Part shown: positions 1 through 6,139 of the stretch, piece by piece | Position numbering within the stretch: position 1 is the first letter of the stretch | How the letters are laid out: every line of letters begins with the position of its first letter | The notes under the pieces: generated by a model | The model's input: the letters and a program-made list of their open reading frames with translations, nothing else | Told to the model about the DNA's origin: nothing | Database searches by the model: none | NCBI GenBank assembly: GCA_003133505.1 | Contig: PKXT01000259.1 | Location: 6,991 to 15,685 of the forward strand | DNA from: Acidobacteriota bacterium | GTDB lineage: Bacteria; Acidobacteriota; Terriglobia; Acidiferrales; UBA7541 | Direction: 5' to 3' | DNA length: 8,695 nt | Made by a program: the position numbers and the translations under genes

Positions 1-593
1 TTGAGACGCTCGACGACCAGCCCATTGAGGATTTTGCCAATAAGCTTTACCAGAAGTGGGGAATCGGGCCGAAAAGCGACAATCGGGGCGTCCTGATCCT
101 GCTGGTGACGGGCGACCATAAGTATCGCTTTGAAGTGGGTTACGGATTGGAGCCGATTTTGCCCGATGGCAAGGTGGGTGGCTTTGGACGCGAGGCGCTG
201 CCAGTACTGCGCCAAGGCGACGATGCGGCGGCGCTATGGCTGATGACGCGGCGTGTGGCCGACGTAATCGCGCAGGACAAAGGCGTCACGTTGGATAGCG
301 GCCCGGCATTGGATTCGCAGGATAACTCGAGTGATGATGACCGCCATCGCGGGGGCTTCCCAATATATTTGGTGTTTTTCCTTGGGTTTATGTTCTTGCG
401 ATTTATCTTTTCGTTGTTCCACCGCGGTCCTCGCCGTCCCGGTTCGTCCTGGTGGCCGTGGTTTATTGGCCCATGGATTGGTGGGGGTGGCGGAGGCGGC
501 TGGGGCGGTGGCGGTTTCGGTGGGGGCGGCGGTGGGTTTGGCGGCTTTGGCGGGGGGATGTCGGGTGGCGGGGGCGCCAGCGGGGGATGGTGA
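1..593 (+). CDS. TPM-domain membrane protein with glycine-rich tail (5' end missing)
   Basis: The reading frame is open from the window edge (first whole codon at position 3) to the TGA at 591-593, so the N-terminus, including any signal peptide, lies outside. The visible part starts inside a TPM (YgcG-type) domain: an IEDFANKLYQKWGIG segment, then a hydrophobic strand, GVLILLVT, followed by YRFEVGYGLEPILPDG, which is very typical of the family. After the domain comes a polar linker, one hydrophobic segment encoded at about 357-417 (a likely membrane helix), a basic/tryptophan-rich patch, and a C-terminal tail made almost wholly of Gly with Trp, Phe and Ser. This layout (exported TPM domain, one helix, glycine-rich tail) is standard for the family. 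TPM proteins are often encoded beside LemA, which also occurs here two genes downstream. The molecular function is not settled; phosphatase activity has been reported for a plant member. Internal GTG codons such as the one at 105 are not the true start, because the domain extends upstream of them. Confidence 0.9.
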   Translation, partial: ETLDDQPIEDFANKLYQKWGIGPKSDNRGVLILLVTGDHKYRFEVGYGLEPILPDGKVGGFGREALPVLRQGDDAAALWLMTRRVADVIAQDKGVTLDSGPALDSQDNSSDDDRHRGGFPIYLVFFLGFMFLRFIFSLFHRGPRRPGSSWWPWFIGPWIGGGGGGGWGGGGFGGGGGGFGGFGGGMSGGGGASGGW

Positions 594-652
594 TTTTTCT
601 GGTTGATTTGCGGTACGAGGATTGATAGAAGAACGGTTGGGAGACGAACAGC

Positions 653-1450
653 GTGTTATCCATTGACGTGAAGACGGGCAGAGAAGTTAAAACCGGACAG
701 AAGACTGACCCGAAGATTGCGCGGTTGTTGGATGAATTGGTGCGGCGGCTGAAGACCAGTGCCGGTCACAACCTGAAAGCAGTGCTGCTATACGGTTCTG
801 CGGCGAATGATTCGGACGATTTGCCGGCCCGCGAGGACGAGTTGAATATCCTTTGCCTGGTTGAGCGCACAGGCGCGGGGGAGCTGGAATCGCTGGGCGA
901 CCCGGTGAAATGGCTTATGGAAGCAGGGGTGCCCGCGCCTCACGTCTTCACATTGCAGGAATTGGAACGCTCGGCGGATATTTTTGCCATCGAGCTTCTG
1001 GATATGAAGCGGCATCACCGCACTCTCTTCGGCGAAGACTTTCTCTCGCGGATGCGGGTGCCCATGGAGTTGCATCGTCTGCAGGTGGAGCGGGTCCTTC
1101 GCACCGGGTGGCTGCGCTTGCGTCAGGAAGTGATACTGGTGCGCGGCAATGAAAAGAAAATCGCGGCTATTCTGGTCGCTTCGGTCCTTCCATTTACGGG
1201 GTGGTTTCGTCACGCGCTCATTGCGCTCGGTGAGCAAGTTCCCGAAAACTGCGAGGAGATTATTTTGAGGATAGCGCATTTGGCTGGTGCGGATCCCTCC
1301 GCATTTCAGACCGCGCTGGCAATGCGTGGGGGAAAGGTCGAGCGCGGCAAAATGGATGCGAAGGGAACCCTACCGGGGTATCTGGCATTCGTTGATCGCG
1401 CCATTGACGAGATTGACCGGCGGCTGGAGTCGCGGCCGGGACAGACTTAA
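653..1450 (+). CDS. Degenerate nucleotidyltransferase-like protein
   Basis: A soluble protein of 265 residues starting at GTG 653, with a good ribosome binding site (GGGAGA at 639-644, eight bases upstream). Residues about 40-70 resemble the core of a polymerase-beta/MNT-type nucleotidyltransferase: a hydrophobic strand AVLLYGSA (Gly48-Ser49) followed about 14 residues later by DELNILCLVE. In active enzymes the second motif carries two metal-binding aspartates (the D-x-D of SDIDL). Here the matching positions are Glu63 and Asn65, so catalysis is doubtful. Residues about 95-130 resemble the strand and helix that follow in this fold. The C-terminal half looks helical and is rich in Arg and Leu, with no motif I can name. 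No membrane segment or signal peptide is seen. The gene lies 59 bases after the TPM gene and 53 bases before lemA, same strand, so co-expression is likely. The fold assignment is a moderate-confidence inference; the function is unknown. Confidence 0.72.
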   Translation: MLSIDVKTGREVKTGQKTDPKIARLLDELVRRLKTSAGHNLKAVLLYGSAANDSDDLPAREDELNILCLVERTGAGELESLGDPVKWLMEAGVPAPHVFTLQELERSADIFAIELLDMKRHHRTLFGEDFLSRMRVPMELHRLQVERVLRTGWLRLRQEVILVRGNEKKIAAILVASVLPFTGWFRHALIALGEQVPENCEEIILRIAHLAGADPSAFQTALAMRGGKVERGKMDAKGTLPGYLAFVDRAIDEIDRRLESRPGQT

Positions 1451-1453
1451 GAT

Positions 1454-1467
1454 ACGGGAAATCCCGT
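1454..1467 (+). other. Short perfect hairpin between the nucleotidyltransferase-like gene and lemA
   Basis: ACGGGA and TCCCGT form a perfect inverted repeat separated by only AA. In RNA this would be a five-pair stem with an AAAU loop, starting four bases after the upstream stop codon. No T-run follows, so it is not a classical intrinsic terminator. It could protect the 3' end of a processed transcript or be chance. A weak extended -10-like element (TGATACAGT, 1478-1486) lies just downstream, close to the lemA ribosome binding site, but has no recognisable -35 box. Confidence 0.35.
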
Positions 1468-1503
1468 CCGAACATTGTGATACAGTAACGCGCGGAGGAA
1501 AGC

Positions 1504-2148
1504 ATGAAGAAGGCTCTGATTGTAATCATTGTGCTGGTGGTGATCGCCTTGATGATTGGCGGCTCGTATGTCAATCATCGCAACGAAATGGTTACGAAAA
1601 ACGAAACGGTAAAGGCGGCATGGTCACAGGTGGACGTAGTATTGCAGCGCCGCGCCGACCTGATTCCCAACCTCGTGGAGACGGTAAAGGGTTATGCCGC
1701 GCAGGAAGTGACCGTATTCACCGCCATAGCCAACGCGCGTGCCGCGCTGATAGGCGCGCATAGTCCGGCCGACAAGATCGCCGCCAACAACCAACTGGAT
1801 GGGGCGTTGGGGCGCCTGTTGGTGGTGGTCGAAAATTATCCGCAGCTCAGGTCCAATGAGAATTTCCTCCGTTTGCAGGACGAGCTTGCGGGCACAGAGA
1901 ATCGCATTGCCGTCGAAAGGCGCCGTTACAATGACGCAATACAGGACTACAACACTTATATTGGACTTTTTCCAAACAATATTTTCGCCAGTTGGGCCGG
2001 CTTTCAGCGCAACAATGCCTATTTTGAGGCGGTTGGAGGATCGCGCGAAGCGCCGCACGTTGCATTCCCCGCAGCGGTCCAGCAGGGGGTAACGCCGCGA
2101 GCGCCGCCTCCAACTCCCGCGCCTGCCCTGGTGTCACCGGCCCCATAA
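1504..2148 (+). CDS. lemA: LemA family membrane protein
   Basis: A protein of 214 residues starting at ATG 1504 with a strong purine-rich ribosome binding site (GGAGGA, 1494-1499). Residues about 4-20 are a single hydrophobic anchor after MKK, consistent with the family's N-terminal membrane helix. The LemA signature follows: AWSQVDVVLQRRADLIPNL and VETVKGYA (about residues 39-65), then a long helical region ending in LQDELAGTENRIAVERRRYN and DAIQDYN, which is the second conserved block of the family. The mature part is expected to be a helical bundle outside the membrane, as in other LemA proteins. The last 30 or so residues form a Pro/Ala-rich tail (APPPTPAPALVSPAP) that is probably disordered and makes the protein somewhat longer than the usual roughly 185-200 residues. 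LemA's biochemical role is unknown. It is frequently encoded next to TPM-domain proteins, as here, which suggests a shared envelope function. Confidence 0.95.
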   Translation: MKKALIVIIVLVVIALMIGGSYVNHRNEMVTKNETVKAAWSQVDVVLQRRADLIPNLVETVKGYAAQEVTVFTAIANARAALIGAHSPADKIAANNQLDGALGRLLVVVENYPQLRSNENFLRLQDELAGTENRIAVERRRYNDAIQDYNTYIGLFPNNIFASWAGFQRNNAYFEAVGGSREAPHVAFPAAVQQGVTPRAPPPTPAPALVSPAP

Positions 2149-2169
2149 TATCCGTGGTGGCTGGTTCTA

Positions 2170-2198
2170 TTGACCGTGGCGAGTTGGCGGGATACCCT
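2170..2198 (+). promoter_or_regulatory. Candidate sigma-70-type promoter for the phoH-ybeY-corC-era run
   Basis: A TTGACC box (2170-2175, five of six matches to the -35 consensus) is followed after exactly 17 bases by TACCCT (2193-2198, three of six matches but keeping the most conserved T, A and final T). This lies in the 104-base gap between lemA and phoH, the first gap large enough for a promoter ahead of a tightly packed four-gene run. Transcription would begin near 2205, leaving a leader of about 48 bases. A small palindrome (CCTAA G TTAGG, 2196-2206) overlaps the end of the -10 box and could be an operator, though it is short enough to be chance. Confidence 0.4.
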
Positions 2199-2252
2199 AA
2201 GTTAGGCATTCTAGGTAAGCGCATTTAGGTCTGGAGGCATTCCCGCCACTTG

Positions 2253-3260
2253 ATGAAGCACACCGTTCGACTCGCCGGGGGTATTACCGAGCTTTTCGGC
2301 ACCTTGGACGAGAATTTGAAGCTGCTGGAAACCTCGCTTCGCGTTATCACCAAATTCCGCGATGGTGAAATCGAAATTGAAGGCGAGCCGGTGCCGGTCA
2401 CCCGGGCCACCCGAATTTTCGAGGATTATAACCGTCTCATTCGCGAAGGCCGCAATCTAACCAATGGAGAAGTGAAGGACTTGATTCGGCTGGCTGCCCG
2501 CGAGCCGGCGGTTTCGGTTCACGGGGTTGCGTCTCAGGGCCACTCACGAGTTTTTGGCAGAAAGAGCATTCTGCCTCGCGGCTCGAATCAGCGCCAGTAC
2601 ATGGACCTGATTGAGTCTCACGATATGGTATTCGCCATCGGGCCGGGTGGCACGGGGAAGACGTACTTGGCCGTGGCCATGGCGGTTTCCGCGCTGCTCA
2701 CCAAGCAGGTAGAACGCATCATCCTTGCTCGCCCGGCGGTGGAAGCGGGGGAGCGGCTGGGGTTTTTGCCGGGGACGCTGCGGGAAAAGGTGGATCCGTA
2801 CATGCGGCCGCTGTATGACGGACTCTATGACCTGCTGGATGCCGACAAGCTGGAGCGCTTCCTCGAAAAAGGAATAATCGAAATTGCGCCACTGGCGTTC
2901 ATGCGCGGACGAACGTTGAATGATTCGTTCGTGATTCTGGATGAGGCGCAAAACACTACCAGCGAGCAAATGAAAATGTTCCTCACGCGCCTGGGCTTCA
3001 ATTCCAAGGCGGTAATCACCGGCGATATTACTCAGATAGACTTGCCGGATTCGCGCCGCTCCGGGCTGGTGGAAGCCATGGAAGTCGTCTTCGGCATTGA
3101 AGGGATTGGAAGTATTTACTTCAACGATCAGGACGTAGTGCGCCACAGTTTGGTACAGCGCATAATTAAAGCCTACGACGAAATGTCTGCCGCTCACGAT
3201 CGGCGACGTGGTGCGCCCGCGCCGGTTCGCGAGATCGTGCGCCACGTTATCGGCGAATAG
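2253..3260 (+). CDS. ybeZ: PhoH-family ATPase (YbeZ-type)
   Basis: This is a 335-residue PhoH-like P-loop ATPase. An N-terminal region of about 110 residues contains the family's NLKLLE and GEIEIEGEPV strands. The PhoH domain follows: QRQYMDLI then Walker A GPGGTGKT (residues 130-137), ILARPAVEAGERLGFLPG, DPYMRPLYDGL, MRGRTLNDSF, Walker B VILDEAQN (227-234) and TGDITQIDLP. These blocks are diagnostic for YbeZ/PhoH and length is normal. In other bacteria YbeZ interacts with YbeY and is proposed to act as an ATPase or RNA helicase in ribosome maturation; gene order here (phoH then ybeY, 10 bases apart) supports that link. I chose ATG 2253; TTG 2250 immediately before is in frame and gives a better spacing to GGAGG at 2233-2237 (12 rather than 15 bases), so the start is uncertain by one codon. 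An in-frame stop at 2226-2228 rules out anything longer. Confidence 0.96.
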   Translation: MKHTVRLAGGITELFGTLDENLKLLETSLRVITKFRDGEIEIEGEPVPVTRATRIFEDYNRLIREGRNLTNGEVKDLIRLAAREPAVSVHGVASQGHSRVFGRKSILPRGSNQRQYMDLIESHDMVFAIGPGGTGKTYLAVAMAVSALLTKQVERIILARPAVEAGERLGFLPGTLREKVDPYMRPLYDGLYDLLDADKLERFLEKGIIEIAPLAFMRGRTLNDSFVILDEAQNTTSEQMKMFLTRLGFNSKAVITGDITQIDLPDSRRSGLVEAMEVVFGIEGIGSIYFNDQDVVRHSLVQRIIKAYDEMSAAHDRRRGAPAPVREIVRHVIGE

Positions 3261-3270
3261 TCTTTCCCTG

Positions 3271-3792
3271 ATGATGATCAATAGCCAACGAAGCGTTCGT
3301 GTTTCCATTGCACCCCTGAAGCGGTTTTTGGCGGAAGCGTGCGAATTGCTGCGAGTACCGACCGAATCGGTCACGGTGTCCCTGGTAACAAATTCCATGA
3401 TGGCGCGCTGGAACCTGCAATACCGCGCCAAGCCGGCACCTACGGACGTGCTTTCTTTCGCGGCCGGCGCAGAAACTCGGCGAACTATTAATCGGGCTGG
3501 CCGCCGTAGCACGCCCCGGATTCGAAGCCGACGCCCCGGAAAAGCTTCGCCTCAGCGGCACGCCGTGAGCGGTGAGGATGGTCCCTACCTCGCCAGCTAT
3601 CTGGGCGACGTAGCGATCGCGCCTGCTGTGGCTCGCCAAAATGCACGGGAACTGGGGCGGACGCTGGATGACGAAATGAAAATTTTAATCCTTCATGGCT
3701 TGCTCCACTTGCTCGGCTATGACCATGAAACCGATCATGGACAAATGGAGCGCAGGGAAAGGCGATTGCGCCGCAGCCTTGGTCTGACGTAA
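3271..3792 (+). CDS. ybeY: Endoribonuclease YbeY (rRNA maturation factor) with an unusual arginine-rich insertion
   Basis: YbeY is a zinc-dependent endoribonuclease involved in 16S rRNA 3'-end maturation and ribosome quality control. The zinc motif HGLLHLLGYDH is intact, with His142, His146 and His152 as the expected ligands, followed by an acidic/basic helix (MERRERRLRRSLG). Upstream, the conserved TDVLSF (58-63) and YLGDVAIA (110-117) are present. Between them, residues about 67-105 form an insertion with many arginines (ten in the 32 codons at 3469-3564) where most YbeY proteins have a short loop; the +1 frame there looks more protein-like (see findings). With ATG 3271 the protein has 173 residues. 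In-frame ATG 3274 is equally possible; GTG 3208 would overlap phoH by 53 bases and adds an unconserved basic stretch, so I rejected it. There is no clear ribosome binding site, and translation may be coupled to phoH, which stops 10 bases earlier. Confidence 0.92.
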   Translation: MMINSQRSVRVSIAPLKRFLAEACELLRVPTESVTVSLVTNSMMARWNLQYRAKPAPTDVLSFAAGAETRRTINRAGRRSTPRIRSRRPGKASPQRHAVSGEDGPYLASYLGDVAIAPAVARQNARELGRTLDDEMKILILHGLLHLLGYDHETDHGQMERRERRLRRSLGLT

Positions 3793-3796
3793 AGCC

Positions 3797-5098
3797 ATGC
3801 CCGCAATGTCCAGCTTTCTGCAATTCCTGCAATGGGCGGTCCTTAGCGGCGGCCTGGTAGGGCTGGCGTATGTGGACCGGCTTTACCGGGAACTAAATCA
3901 CATTACCAGCGGACCTGTACGCGAAAATCTGGATATATTTTCCGAGCGCATCGAGCGGCGACTAAGCGTCAATCGCCGTCGCGGAGCCAGCTCGTTCAGT
4001 ATGCTGGTGCGGCTGTGGCTGGCACTTACCGCGGTGGTGGCGGCACACGATATTTTTCAGGGTGCGGGTACGCGCGCGGGGATGGCGGCCGAGCTGTTGT
4101 TCCTGCTGGGCGCGGAAGTCGTCATTGGAATGCACTTTCTCCCCGCGCTGCTGGTGGTAAGGACGCGCAGCAAGTGGCTGATTCCGCTGGTCCCGTTTCT
4201 GCGCGCCTTAGTGCTCCTAATCATGCCGGTAGAGGCGACACTCCATTTCTTCGTCAATATGCTTCGCTTGGCCGAAGAAGAGGAAAGCGAAGAAACCCCC
4301 GACAATCAGGAAGCTATCGAAGCGCTGGTTGAGAAAGCCACTGAAGAGGGAATCATCGAGCATGATGAGGCGCGACTTATCGAGCAGATGATGGAGTTTG
4401 GCGATAAGCGCATAAGCGTGCTGATGACTCCGCGGCCGGATATTGTCGCTATCCGCGCTGACGCCTCGCTGGAAGAACTGCGGGGTCTGCTGGTGGAGAA
4501 AAAACATTCGCGCATCCCTGTATTCGAAACTGATTTGGATGACGTCATCGGCGTGGCGCTGGCTCGCGACATTCTCAATTTTCACGAAGCTGACGCTGCC
4601 CAACATACCGTGCGCGAGTTGGTGCGCCCTGTGCTTTTCGTGCCCGAAACAAAACTGGGCTCGGAATTGCTGAAGGAGATGCAACGCAAGAATCAGCAAA
4701 TGGCCATTTGCGTTGACGAATATGGGTCCACGGCGGGCATCGTCACAGCCGAAGATTTGATCGAGGAAATTGTAGGGGAAATGGGCGACGAGCGAAGGCA
4801 ACCCGCGCCCGACGTGGTTCGCGAACCTTCGGGCAGTTTGGTGGTACGGGGCAGTCTACCGCTGGGACGGTTGCAGAAACTATTCGGCGTGGAATGGGAT
4901 GAATCCCTGGAGAACGAAGGCGCCACTACGATTGCTGGGCTGATGAATCGCGTGGCGGGGCATGTGCCGGAGGCGGGAGAGACGCTTGAATTTGGGGGGA
5001 TCTTGTTCGACATTATAGAAGCCAATCAACGTAAGGTGCTGCGAGTGAGAGCACGGCGCAATCCCCAAGTTTCCGCGTCAGTGGCGGCCTCGCGATGA
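3797..5098 (+). CDS. CBS-domain membrane protein of the CorC/HlyC (YbeX) family
   Basis: A 433-residue protein with the CorC/HlyC layout. The N-terminal membrane part has hydrophobic segments at about residues 7-26, 68-87, 95-121 and 127-156. A glutamate-rich linker (about 158-165) leads into a helical region, then CBS1 from LMTPRPD (about 209-265), CBS2 ending in the conserved VDEYGSTAGIVTAEDL block (starting at 306), and a C-terminal CorC_HlyC transporter-associated domain (about 347-425, with GSLPLGRLQKLFG, EGATTIAGLM and VLRVRARR). CBS domains in this family bind adenine nucleotides. Full-length relatives with a DUF21 membrane domain are linked to Mg2+ transport, while E. coli YbeX, which lacks membrane segments, sits beside ybeY and is linked to ribosome assembly. 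The gene begins four bases after ybeY and ends seven before era. The membrane part matches a usual DUF21 domain poorly, so ion transport is uncertain. ATG 3797 was chosen; ATG 3806 is an alternative. The upstream ribosome binding site is weak, consistent with coupling. Confidence 0.92.
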   Translation: MPAMSSFLQFLQWAVLSGGLVGLAYVDRLYRELNHITSGPVRENLDIFSERIERRLSVNRRRGASSFSMLVRLWLALTAVVAAHDIFQGAGTRAGMAAELLFLLGAEVVIGMHFLPALLVVRTRSKWLIPLVPFLRALVLLIMPVEATLHFFVNMLRLAEEEESEETPDNQEAIEALVEKATEEGIIEHDEARLIEQMMEFGDKRISVLMTPRPDIVAIRADASLEELRGLLVEKKHSRIPVFETDLDDVIGVALARDILNFHEADAAQHTVRELVRPVLFVPETKLGSELLKEMQRKNQQMAICVDEYGSTAGIVTAEDLIEEIVGEMGDERRQPAPDVVREPSGSLVVRGSLPLGRLQKLFGVEWDESLENEGATTIAGLMNRVAGHVPEAGETLEFGGILFDIIEANQRKVLRVRARRNPQVSASVAASR

Positions 5099-5105
5099 GG
5101 TTCCG

Positions 5106-6089
5106 TTGAGCTTTCATTCCGGGTTCATCGCCATTATCGGAAGGCCCAATGCGGGGAAGTCCACTTTGGTTAACGCGCTTACCGGCCACAAAGTGGCGAT
5201 CGTTACTCCGCGGCCGCAAACGACCCGTAATCGAATACAGGGGATCGTCAATCGCCCCGATGCGCAAGCCGTGTTGATTGACACGCCCGGTCTTCATACT
5301 GGCCGGACGGCGCTCAACCGGCACATGATTGAGGAAGTTGGTCAGGCGCTTCAAAGCGTGGATATTCTCGCGCTGATGATGGACGTGACTAGCCCGTTGC
5401 GTCCCGATGACCGCATGGGACTTGAACGCGCTCGCCGCTTTCGCGGGCCGGTGTATCTCCTGTTGAATAAGATCGACGCCGTCGCCAAGGAGAAGCTTCT
5501 TCCATTGATTGATCAGTTTCGCAACGAGCAGAATTTTGCGGAGATTTTTCCGATCTCGGCAATGAAGGGAGACGGCCTGCCGCAACTCCTGGATGCCTGG
5601 ATACGAGACCTGCCGGAAAATCCGCCGTTCTTTCCCATTGATCAGTTTACCGATCAACCAGAGCGCTTTCTAGCGGCGGAGTTCATTCGCGAAAAAGCCA
5701 TTCGCCTAACACGCGAGGAAGTGCCGCACGCCATAGCCGTTTTCGTGGATCACTTTGAGGAGCACGAAAAACTGTTGAAGATTTACGCCACCCTGTGTGT
5801 CGAGCGGGAAAGCCAGAAGGGGATTCTGGTGGGGAAGCGCGGCGAAACGATCAAGAAAATTGGCACGGAAGCGCGGCGTGACATTGAGAAGCTTTTCGGC
5901 ACGCACATCTTCCTGGATTTACGCGTAAAAGTGCTGGAAAATTGGCGCGAACGCCCGGAAGTAATACGCCAGCTCGATTGGCGGCTGCAGCTTGAGCAGA
6001 TCTCCGCCGCGCAAAACCCCGATACCGACTCTGACCCCGATCCTGAGCACGATCCTGACTCTGGCCCCGAGCGCACCTCCGATATTTAG
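5106..6089 (+). CDS. era: GTPase Era
   Basis: Era is an essential GTPase that binds the 3' end of 16S rRNA and assists small-subunit assembly. All G motifs are visible: G1 GRPNAGKST (12-20), the switch-I block TPRPQTTR (34-41), G3 DTPG (59-62), G4 NKID (121-124) and G5 SA (151-152). A C-terminal type-II KH domain follows, with VGKRGETIKKIG and its GKRG loop at 243-246, then VLENWRERPEVIRQLDW. Length is 327 residues, about 25-30 longer than typical Era because of an Asp/Pro-rich C-terminal tail after residue 300. Translation starts at TTG 5106, the only plausible start: no ATG or GTG lies in frame near the N-terminus and the sequence matches Era from its first residues. It begins seven bases after the upstream stop, and a GATGAGG-like sequence overlapping that stop (5094-5100) can serve as ribosome binding site. 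Position after phoH, ybeY and corC places it in a ribosome-maturation operon. Confidence 0.97.
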   Translation: MSFHSGFIAIIGRPNAGKSTLVNALTGHKVAIVTPRPQTTRNRIQGIVNRPDAQAVLIDTPGLHTGRTALNRHMIEEVGQALQSVDILALMMDVTSPLRPDDRMGLERARRFRGPVYLLLNKIDAVAKEKLLPLIDQFRNEQNFAEIFPISAMKGDGLPQLLDAWIRDLPENPPFFPIDQFTDQPERFLAAEFIREKAIRLTREEVPHAIAVFVDHFEEHEKLLKIYATLCVERESQKGILVGKRGETIKKIGTEARRDIEKLFGTHIFLDLRVKVLENWRERPEVIRQLDWRLQLEQISAAQNPDTDSDPDPEHDPDSGPERTSDI

Positions 6090-6139
6090 ATATTTCCCTG
6101 TACCGGCGGGCGGCCTGGAATGGCGGCTAGAATAAAGCA

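Noticed and set aside
591..598. T-run after the TPM gene as a terminator
   Set aside because: TTTTT follows the stop codon, but no convincing stem precedes it; only three-pair stems can be drawn.
2544..3512. Long open frame on the minus strand (322 codons) across phoH and ybeY
   Set aside because: It lies antisense to two well-recognised genes, has no family resemblance, and is the expected shadow of GC-rich coding DNA.
3401..3568. Separate overlapping gene in the +1 frame of ybeY
   Set aside because: The +1 frame is open but has no ATG, GTG or TTG start in this stretch; a frameshift remnant explains it better than an independent gene.
6128..6133. TAGAAT just before the HAD gene as a -10 box
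   Set aside because: No matching -35 element at 16-18 bases, and transcription would begin at the start codon itself.
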